Source: Isoperla grammatica (Eukaryota; Arthropoda; Insecta; Plecoptera; Perlodidae). From it: a stretch of 64,000 nucleotides of DNA. Location: contig OX246749.1 in assembly GCA_945910005.1 (NCBI GenBank), positions 30,830,311-30,894,310 of the forward strand. The letters run 5' to 3'. The notes beneath the pieces are model-generated. The model was not told the DNA's origin. It did no database searches and was given only the letters and a program-made list of their open reading frames with translations. Both the position numbers and the translations under genes were made by a program. Each line of letters opens with the position of its first letter. Within the stretch, counting starts at the first letter, position 1. Positions 1-8,180 of the stretch are shown piece by piece.

Positions 1-2587
1 ACCTCTCCTTGCACATGCTGCAGGAGTAGGGCTTCTCGCCCGCGTGTTTCCTTAAGTGTACGTCCAACTGCTCCATCGTATAGAACCTCTCCTGGCACAT
101 GCTGCAGGGATAGGGCTTCTCTCCGGTGTGTTCCCTTAAGTGTACGTCCAACTGCTCCATCGTATAGAACCTCTCCTTGCACATGCTGCAGGAGTAGGGC
201 TTCTCGCCCGCGTGTTTCCTTAAGTGTACGTCCAACTGCTCCATCGTATAGAACCTCTCCTCGCACATGCTGCAGGGATAGAGCTTCTCACCCGTGTGTT
301 TCCTTAAGTGTACGTCCAACTGCTCCATCGTATAGAACCTCTCCTGGCACAAGTCACAGGAATAGGGCTTCTCACTCGTGTGTTTCCTCAAGTGTACGTC
401 CAACTGCTCCATCGTATAGAACCTCTCCTCGCACATGCTGCAGGGATAGGGTTTCTCACTCGAGTGTTTCCTCAAGTGTACGTCCAACTGCTCCATCGTA
501 TAGAACCTCTCCTCGCACATGCTGCAGGAATAGGGCTTCTCACTCGAGTGTTTCCTCAAGTGTACGTCCAACTGCTCCATCGTATAGAACCTCTCCTCGC
601 ACATGCTGCAGGGATAGGGCTTCTCGCTCGCGTGTTTCCTTAAGTGTACGTCCAACTGCTCCATCGTATAGAACCTCTCCTCGCACATGCTGCAGGGATA
701 GGGCTTCTCTCCGGTGTGTTTTCTTAAGTGTACGTCCAACTGCTCCATCGTATAGAACCTCTCCTGGCACAAGTCACAGGAATAGGGCTTCTCACTCGTG
801 TGTTTCCTCAAGTGTACGTCCAACTGCTCCATCGTATAGAACCTCTCCTTGCACATGCTGCAGGGATAGGGCTTCTCTCCGGTGTGTTCCCTCAAGTGTA
901 TGTCCAACTGCTCCATCATATAGAACCTCTCCTTGCACATGCTGCAGGGATAGGGCTTCTCTCCGGTGTGTTTCCTCAAGTGTACGTCCAACTGCTCCAT
1001 CGTATAGAACCTCTCCTGGCACATGCTGCAGGGATAGGGCTTCTCTCCGGTGTGTTCCCTCAAGTGTATGTCCAACTGCTCCATCATATAGAACCTCTCC
1101 TTGCACATGCTGCAGGGATAGGGCTTCTCACTCGAGTGTTTCCTCAAGTGTACGTCCAACTGCTCCATCATATAGAACCTCTCCTTGCACATGCTGCAGG
1201 GATAAGGCTTCTCGCCCGCGTGTTTCCTCAAGTGTACGTCCAACTGCTCCATCGTATAGAACCTCTCCTCGCACATGCTGCAGGGATAAGGCTTCTCGCC
1301 CGCGTGTTTCCTCAAGTGTACGTCCAACTGCTCCATCGTATAGAACCTCTCCTCGCACATGCTGCAGGGATAAGGCTTCTCGCCCGCGTGTTTCCTCAAG
1401 TGTACGTCCAACTGCTCCATCATATAGAACCTCTCCTTGCACATGCTGCAGGGATAGGGCTTCTCGCCCGCGTGTTTCCTTAAGTGTTCGTCCAACTGCT
1501 CCATCGTAAAGAACCTCTCCTTGCACATGCTGCAGGGATAGGGCTTCTCGCCCGCGTGTTTCCTTAAGTGTTCGTCCAACTGCTCCATCATATAGAACCT
1601 CTCCTTGCACATGCTGCAGGGATAGGGCTTCTCACCCGTGTGTTTCCTCAAGTGTTCGTCCAACTGCTCCATCATATAGAACCTCTCCTTGCACAAGTCA
1701 CAGGAATAGGGCTTCTTGCCCGCGTGTTTCCTTAAGTGTACGTCCAACTGCTCCATCATATAGAACCTCTCCTTGCACAAGTCACAGGAATAGGGCTTCT
1801 CGCCCGCGTGTTTCCTTAAGTGTACGTCCAACTGCTCCATCGTATAGAACCTCTCCTCGCACATGCTGCAGGAATAGGGCTTCTCGCCCGCGTGTTTCCT
1901 TAAGTGTACGTCCAACTGCTCCATAATATAGAACCTCTCCTTGCACAAGTCACAGGAATAGGGCTTCTCGCCCGCGTGTTTCCTCAAGTGTATGTCCAAC
2001 TGCTCCATCATATAGAACCTCTCCTCGCACATGCTGCAGGAATAGGGCTTCTCGCCCGCGTGTTTCCTTAAGTGTACGTCCAACTGCTCCATAATATAGA
2101 ACCTCTCCTTGCACAAGTCACAGGAATAGGGCTTCTCGCCCGCGTGTTTCCTTAAGTGTACGTCCAACTGCTCCATCATATAGAACCTCTCCTCGCACAT
2201 GCTGCAGGAATAGGTCTTCTCGCCCGCGTGTTTCCTTAAGTGAACGTCCAACTGCTCTATCATATAGAACCTCTCCTTGCACATGCTGCAGGGATAGGGC
2301 TTCTCGCCCGCGTGTTTCCTCAAGTGTACGTCCAACTGCTCCATCATATAGAACCTCTCCTCGCACATGCTGCAGGAATAGGGCTTCTCGCCCGCGTGTT
2401 TCCTTAAGTGTTCGTCCAACTGCTCCATCATATAGAACCTCTCCTCGCACATGCTGCAGGGATAGGGCTTCTCACCCGTGTGTTTCCTCAAGTGTTCGTC
2501 CAACTGCTCCATCATATAGAACCTCTCCTTGCACATGCTGCAGGGATAGGGCTTCTCTCCCGTGTGTTTCCTCAAGACGTGTACATT
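1..2587 (-). CDS. C2H2 zinc-finger polypeptide, distal open segment (partial, runs off window)
   Basis: The zinc-finger frame is open from just after the TGA at 2588-2590 to the window edge, about 862 codons or 31 fingers. Each finger has the Cys2His2 ligands C-x2-C-x12-H-x3-H and a TGEKP- or AGEKP-type linker, as expected for sequential DNA-binding fingers acting in the nucleus. Helix contact positions are nearly constant (-1 Met or Thr, 2 Glu, 3 Gln, 6 Val). No start context is visible because the frame begins after a stop. It may be the 3' part of a decayed long gene, a gene whose first exon lies elsewhere, or an unexpressed array. The ligand residues and frame are clear; expression is not. 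Confidence 0.6.
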
Positions 2588-5071
2588 TCAGTCGTTTCTC
2601 GCGTAGAACCTCTCCTGGCAAAAGTCACAGGAATAGGGCTTCTCGCCCGCGTGTTTCCTTAAGTGCACGTCCAACTGCTCCATCATATAGAACCTCTCCT
2701 CGCACATGCTGCAGGGATAGGGCTTCTCTCCCGTGTGTTTCCTCAAGACGTGTACATTTCAGTCGTTTCTCGCGTAGAACCTCTCCTGGCAAAAGTCACA
2801 GGAATAGGGCTTCTCGCCCGCGTGTTTCCTCAAGTGTACGTCCAACTGCTCCATCATATAGAACCTCTCCTCGCACATGCTGCAGGGATAGGGCTTCTCA
2901 CCCGTGTGTTTCCTCAAGTGTTCGTCCAACTGCTCCATCATATAGAACCTCTCCTTGCACATGCTGCAGGGATAGGGCTTCTCTCCGGTGTGTTTCCTCA
3001 AGTGTACGTCCAACTGCTCCATCGTATAGAACCTCTCCTTGCACAAGTCACAGGAATAGGGCTTCTTGCCCGCGTGTTTCCTTAAGTGTACGTCCAACTG
3101 CTCCATCATATAGAACCTCTCCTTGCACATGCTGCAGGGATAGGGCTTCTCGCCCGTGTGTTTCCTCAAGACGTGTACATTTCAGTCGTTTCTCGCGTAG
3201 AACCTCTCCTGGCAAAAGTCACAGGAATAGGGCTTCTCGCCCGCGTGTTTCCTCAAGTGTACGTCCAACTGCTCCATAATATAGAACCTCTCCTTGCACA
3301 TGCTGCAGGGATAGGGCTTCTCTCCGGTGTGTTTCCTCAAGTGTACGTCCAACTGCTCCATCATATAGAACCTCTCCTGGCACATGTCACAGGAATAGGG
3401 CTTCTCGCCCGCGTGTTTCCTTAAGTGTACGTCCAACTGCTCCATCATATAGAACCTCTCCTTGCACATGCTGCAGGGATAGAGCTTCTCGCCCGTGTGT
3501 TTCCTCAAGACGTGTACATTTCAGTCGTTTCTCGCGTAGAACCTCTCCTGGCAAAAGTCACAGGAATAGGGCTTCTCGCCCGCGTGTTTCTTCAAGTGTA
3601 CGTCCAACTGCTCCATAATATAGAACCTCTCCTTGCACATGCTGCAGGGATAGGGCTTCTCTCCGGTGTGTTTCCTCAAGTGTACGTCCAACTGCTCCAT
3701 CGTATAGAACCTCTCCTTGCACAAGTCACAGGAATAGGGCTTCTCGCCCGCGTGTTTCCTTAAGTGTACGTCCAACTGCTCCATCATATAGAACCTCTCC
3801 TTGCACAAGTCACAGGAATAGGGCTTCTCGCCCGCGTGTTTCCTTAAGTGTACGTCCAACTGCTCCATCATATAGAACCTCTCCTTGCACATGCTGCAGG
3901 GATAGGGCTTCTCACCCGTGTGTTTCCTTAAGTGTTCGTCCAACTGCTCCATCATATAGAACCTCTCCTTGCACATGCTGCAGGGATAGGGCTTCTCACC
4001 CGTGTGTTTCCTTAAGTGTTCGTCCAACTGCTCTATCATATAGAACCTCTCCTTGCACATGCTGCAGGGATAGGGCTTCTCTCCGGTGTGTTCCCTCAAG
4101 TGTACGTCCAACTGCTCCATCATATAGAACCTCTCCTCGCACATGCTGCAGGGATAGGGTTTCTCTCCGGTGTGTTTTCTTAAGCGTACGTCCAATTCCT
4201 TTCTCATATTGAACCTCTCCTCGCACATGCTGCAGGGATAGGGCTTCTCTCCGGTGTGTTTTCTTAAGTGTACGTCCAATTCCTTTCTCATATTGAACCT
4301 CTCCTTGCACATGCTTCAGGGATAGGGCTTCTCTCCGGTGTGTTTTCTTAAGCGTACGTCCAATTCCTTTCTCATATTGAACCTCTCCTCGCACATGCTG
4401 CAGGGATAGGGCTTCTCTCCGGTGTGTTTTCTTAAGTGTACGTCCAATTCCTTTCTCATATTGAACCTCTCCTCGCACATGCTGCAGGGATAGGGCTTCT
4501 CTCCGGTGTGTTTTCTTAAGTGTACGTCCAATTCCTTTCTCATATTGAACCTCTCCTTGCACATGCTTCAGGGATAGGGCTTCTCTCCGGTGTGTTTTCT
4601 TAAGTGTACGTTCAACTGCTCTATCATATGGAAACTCTCCTCGCACATGCTTCAGGGATAGGGCTTCTCTTCGGTGTGTTTTCTTAAGTGTACGTTCAAC
4701 TGCTCTATCATATAGAACCTCTCCTCGCACATGCTTCAGGGATAGGGCTTCTCTCCGGTGTGTTTTCTTAAGTGTACGTTCAACTGCTCTATCATATGGA
4801 AACTCTCCTTGCACATGCTGCAGGGATAGGGCTTCTCTCCGGTGTGTTTTCTTAAGTGTACGTTCAACTGCTCTATCATATGGAAACTCTCCTCGCACAT
4901 GCTTCAGGGATAGGGCTTCTCTCCGGTGTGTTTTCTTAAGTGTACGTTCAACTGCTCTATCATATGGAAACTCTCCTCGCACATGCTTCAGGGATAGGGC
5001 TTCTCTCCGGTGTGTTTTCTTAAGTGTACGTTTAACTGCTCTATCATATGGAAACTCTCCTCGCACATGCT
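2588..5071 (-). pseudogene. C2H2 zinc-finger array, middle segment with repeated in-frame TGA codons
   Basis: The same frame continues but is broken by ten TGA codons; an eleventh, at 5072, ends the neighbouring open segment. Four (2588, 2759, 3182, 3521) sit in an 87-bp variant unit that reads FYARND, then TGA, then NVHVLRKH. Six here (4316, 4568, 4652, 4736, 4904, 4988) turn the first Cys codon TGC into TGA. The longest open run between stops is 3521-4312 (263 codons, about nine fingers). Units near 4630-5050 also carry Phe-His-Met in place of Phe-Tyr-Met. Spacing stays at 84 or 87 bp throughout, so decay is by substitution and copying of mutant units, not by indels. Confidence 0.75.
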
Positions 5072-6298
5072 TCAGGGATAGGGCTTCTCTCCGGTGTGTT
5101 TTCTTAAGTGTACGTTCAACTGCTCCATCATATAGAACCTCTCCTTGCTCATGCTGCAGGGATAGGGTTTCTCTCCGGTGTGTTTTCTTAAGTGTACGTC
5201 CAATTCCTTTCTCATATAGAACCTCTCCTTGCACATGCTGCAGGGATAGGGCTTCTCTCCGGTGTGTTTTCTTAAGTGTACGTTCAACTGCTCCATCATA
5301 TAGAACCTCTCCTCGCACATGCTGCAGGGATAGGGTTTCTCTCCGGTGTGTTTTCTTAAGTGTACGTCCAATTCCTTTCTCATATAGAACCTCTCCTCGC
5401 ACATGCTGCAGGGATAGGGCTTCTCACCCGTGTGTTTCCTTAAGTGTTCGTCCAACTGCTCCATCATATAGAACCTCTCCTTGCACATGCTGCAGGGATA
5501 GGGCTTCTCACCCGTGTGTTTCCTTAAGTGTTCGTCCAACTGCTCTATCATATAGAACCTCTCCTTGCACATGCTGCAGGGATAGGGCTTCTCTCCGGTG
5601 TGTTCCCTCAAGTGTACGTCCAACTGCTCCATCATATAGAACCTCTCCTCGCACATGCTGCAGGGATAGGGTTTCTCTCCGGTGTGTTTTCTTAAGTGTA
5701 CGTCCAATTCCTTTCTCATATTGAACCTCTCCTCGCACATGCTGCAGGGATAGGGCTTCTCTCCGGTGTGTTTTCTTAAGTGTACGTCCAACTGCTCCAT
5801 CATATAGAACCTCTCCTCGCACATGCTGCAGGGATAGGGTTTCTCTCCGGTGTGTTTTCTTAAGTGTACGTCCAATTCCTTTCTCATATTGAACCTCTCC
5901 TCGCACATGCTGCAGGGATAGGGTTTCTCTCCGGTGTGTTTTCTTAAGTGTACGTCCAATTCCTTTCTCATATTGAACCTCTCCTTGCACATGCTGCAGG
6001 GATAGGGCTTCTCTCCGGTGTGTTTTCTTAAGTGTAAGTCCAACTCCTCTCTCATATAGAACCTCTTATCGCACACGTTGCAAGAATAGTGTTTCTCCCC
6101 CCCCCCCCCCACGTGTTTCGTCAAGTGTTCATCTAACTCCTCGCTCGAATAGAACCTCTCCTTGCACATGATGCAGGGAAACGGTTTCTCTTTCATGTGT
6201 TTCCTTAGGTGTACCTCCAACTCCCTCCTCATGTAGAACCTTATCTTGCAGATGTGGCAATAATAGGGTTCTACCCCCAGGTGTTTGTGACATCCCAT
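5072..6298 (-). CDS. C2H2 zinc-finger polypeptide, N-terminal visible segment
   Basis: This 408-codon open run ends at the TGA at 5072-5074. It holds about 14 fingers. The first three (6061-6290) are divergent: CHICKIRF, CIMCKERF and CNVCDKRF, the last preceded by a run of Gly from a poly-C tract at 6099-6111. The apparent ATG at 6296-6298 lies inside the left LTR of the adjacent retrotransposon, so the true upstream exon or fingers have been removed; the host-derived part starts at about 6285, in the last His pair of a lost finger. One unit near 5150 has its second Cys changed to Ser. Presumed role: DNA or RNA binding in the nucleus. Expression in this truncated form is doubtful. Confidence 0.6.
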   Translation of the reverse strand: MGCHKHLGVEPYYCHICKIRFYMRRELEVHLRKHMKEKPFPCIMCKERFYSSEELDEHLTKHVGGGGEKHYSCNVCDKRFYMREELDLHLRKHTGEKPYPCSMCKERFNMRKELDVHLRKHTGEKPYPCSMCEERFNMRKELDVHLRKHTGEKPYPCSMCEERFYMMEQLDVHLRKHTGEKPYPCSMCEERFNMRKELDVHLRKHTGEKPYPCSMCEERFYMMEQLDVHLREHTGEKPYPCSMCKERFYMIEQLDEHLRKHTGEKPYPCSMCKERFYMMEQLDEHLRKHTGEKPYPCSMCEERFYMRKELDVHLRKHTGEKPYPCSMCEERFYMMEQLNVHLRKHTGEKPYPCSMCKERFYMRKELDVHLRKHTGEKPYPCSMSKERFYMMEQLNVHLRKHTGEKPYP

Positions 6299-6559
6299 TT
6301 GTCAGTGTCACCTGGCCTTACAGCGGTGCCGCTAGAGAGCGGACAAGACACCGTGGGTGCCCGGTGGGGGTTGGAGGAGCCCACGGCCACGGGGGAAGGG
6401 CAGTTAGTTGTGGGCAGCCTACGGGTTCGGTCCTCTGTGTGTTGTAAGGTTATTTACATCCGTGTGAACACCAAATAAAAACTGTAAGTATTTAACATTA
6501 ATACCAAATTTCCATATACCTCTACCAATAGTCTATCCCGATAGGCCTGAGTAGTTACA
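6286..6559 (+). repeat. 5' LTR of Gypsy-1
   Basis: 274 bp, matching 11178-11454 almost base for base and bounded by TG and CA. It contains AATAAA near 6472, a likely polyadenylation signal. It differs from the right LTR by a few substitutions and small indels, for example near 6395-6400. Its first bases form the apparent start codon of the zinc-finger frame on the other strand. Confidence 0.92.
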
Positions 6560-6560
6560 A

Positions 6561-6573
6561 TGGCGCCCAACGT
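6561..6573 (+). other. Primer-binding site of Gypsy-1
   Basis: TGGCGCCCAACG begins one base after the LTR end, the standard place for the tRNA-primed minus-strand start. The same 12 bases occur in the same position in LTR element D at 61088-61099 (minus). From knowledge of the gypsy group, the match suggests a tRNA-Lys primer; this is inference. Confidence 0.85.
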
Positions 6574-7060
6574 ATAAAAACTGTGCGAGGTTGCTACGGC
6601 GAAACCTTATCTAAAGTGACTTGTGACTGTGTTATTGCGTTATAAAAACTGTGCAAGGTTGCGACGGCGAAACTTTATCTAAAGTGACTTGTGACTGTGT
6701 ATTGCGTTATAAAAACTGTGCGAGGTTGCTACGGCGAAACCTTATCTAAAGTGACTTGTGACTGTGTATTGCGTTATAAAAACTGTGCGAGGTTGCTACG
6801 GCGAAACCTTATCTAAAGTGACTTGTGACTGTGTATTGCGTTATAAAAACTGTGCAAGGTTGCTACGGCGAAACCTTATCTAAAGTGACTTGTGACTGTG
6901 TATTGCGTTATAAAAACTGTGCGAGGTTGCTACGGCGAAACCTTATCTAAAGTGACTTGTGACTGTGTATTGCGTTATAAAAACTGTGCAAGGTTGCTAC
7001 GGCGAAACCTTATCTAAAGTGACTTGTGACTGTGTATTGCGTTATAAAAACTGTGATTTG
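6573..7060 (+). repeat. 67-bp tandem leader repeats, each starting TATAAAAACTGTG
   Basis: TATAAAA recurs at 6573, 6641, 6708, 6775, 6842, 6909, 6976 and 7043, a period of 67 bp (68 in the first unit). Units are nearly identical. The array lies between the primer-binding site and the gag ATG, where a retroelement leader carries translation and packaging signals. Each copy has a TATA-box-like core, so repeated promoter use is conceivable but unproven. Confidence 0.93.
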
Positions 7061-7062
7061 CG

Positions 7063-8106
7063 ATGGTTCGCACGCGGGGAAATTCAGTGGAACGCCAACC
7101 GTCGGTCGAGGGTTCCAGTGCGGGGAATGTTGCGACCGTTGATAATGTGCTTCGTGAGATGTTGACGACCGTCAGCACCCAACTATCCAGCGTGATGGAT
7201 CGGTTGAACGTGTTAGAAGTGAGGAACGCGCCCTCGCCGCCGACGCCACCGACGCCATCGGGGACGACAGGTGTTCTTGCGACACCCGGTCCACTGTCGG
7301 TACCGTGGATGGTACCCGTGTACCCAACGTTCACGGATGGTGGAAAAATCCATCCCATTGACTTTCTGGAGGATGTGGAAACAACGTTTCTCCAGAACGG
7401 GATTCCGGAACATCAGTGGGTGAGCGTAGCATTTCGGCAGCTCGAAGGCTCCGCTAAACGTTGGGGGTCGGCGTTTCGTCGATCTTGGACATGCTGGGGG
7501 GATTTTGTGTCCGCATTTAAACGTATGTTTTGGTCGAACGATATTCAAGACGCGATCGCGGCTAAGTTCTGCCGCGATTATTACGATAAAAAAATACGTG
7601 GTTCGATGGCCGATTTTTTCCTGGCTTGGATGAGTAGAATTAAACACGTGTCCGGCGATATGTCCGATGCGACGTTTATCCGTCGCATCTCACACTTGTT
7701 CCCGTCCAACGTGGAAACGTGTATCCTGGCAGCCAATCTACAGACTCCAGAGGCGATGCTGTCATTGCTGCGCGGTCTTGACGAGGCGGCCGCGCGACGC
7801 CGAGAGCGCGAGACGACATACCAGCCCGGGTTCCCGCATGATTCGCGACGAGGCGCGGTCAACTCGGGTCCGACTCCGAGACGTCCCTACCCAGCTGCTG
7901 GAGCTCGGCCTCAACACGCCGTGGTGAACTGGCGCGAGGAGAGAACTGGCCGCGGAGAACATGGAGGCGCCCAGGGTAATCGCGACGTCGACGCTCGTGT
8001 GAATGTCCTCAGTCAACGGGTGGAAGACGACGGGGAGCCTAACGTCAAGCCAGGGTTGGCGTTAATTGAAGACGGTGATAACAACAACGTGGGAAACTTC
8101 AACTAA
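7063..8106 (+). CDS. gag: Gag polyprotein of Gypsy-1
   Basis: 347 codons from an ATG just after the leader repeats. Residues about 80-240 look like a retrotransposon Gag capsid domain: FLEDVETTFL, then a Trp-containing motif at RWGSAFRR, then helices to about LRGLDEAA. The last 100 residues are Arg/Gly/Pro-rich and basic, consistent with nucleic-acid binding. No CCHC zinc knuckle is visible, which is unusual for gypsy Gag but known in several lineages. Gag would assemble the cytoplasmic particle that packages element RNA. Pol follows 75 bp downstream in a different frame, so a frameshift or re-initiation would be needed. Confidence 0.88.
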   Translation: MVRTRGNSVERQPSVEGSSAGNVATVDNVLREMLTTVSTQLSSVMDRLNVLEVRNAPSPPTPPTPSGTTGVLATPGPLSVPWMVPVYPTFTDGGKIHPIDFLEDVETTFLQNGIPEHQWVSVAFRQLEGSAKRWGSAFRRSWTCWGDFVSAFKRMFWSNDIQDAIAAKFCRDYYDKKIRGSMADFFLAWMSRIKHVSGDMSDATFIRRISHLFPSNVETCILAANLQTPEAMLSLLRGLDEAAARRRERETTYQPGFPHDSRRGAVNSGPTPRRPYPAAGARPQHAVVNWREERTGRGEHGGAQGNRDVDARVNVLSQRVEDDGEPNVKPGLALIEDGDNNNVGNFN

Positions 8107-8180
8107 CTGGGCAGGCCACTCCGCTGTTCCCAGTTGACCGACAACAAAGGAGTCCCAATTGCCAGACGCCGATAAGAAGA

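Larger units (their letters stand above)
1..6298 (-). repeat. 84-bp tandem array of C2H2 zinc-finger units
   Basis: An 84-bp (28-codon) unit repeats with no frame-shifting indel from position 1 to about 6061. Thirty perfect 84-bp steps cover 1-2520, and four later units are 87 bp. With three more divergent fingers at the right end there are about 75 fingers. Each unit reads on the minus strand as the linker TGEKPYPC followed by C-x2-C-x12-H-x3-H. Two variants of the Cys pair alternate irregularly: CSMC and CDLC/CDFC. Other frames are also long and open only because the period is a multiple of three. Confidence 0.95.

Noticed and set aside
308..5402. Long open frames in the zinc-finger region on the plus strand and in other minus frames (for example VYVQLLHRIEPLLAHAAG repeats; GEVLYDGAVGRTLK repeats)
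   Set aside because: The 84-bp period leaves several frames open at once; only the minus frame with Cys2His2 ligands and TGEKP linkers makes sense.
1..6300. CRISPR-like array
   Set aside because: The repeats are contiguous coding units without unique spacers, in a eukaryotic setting.
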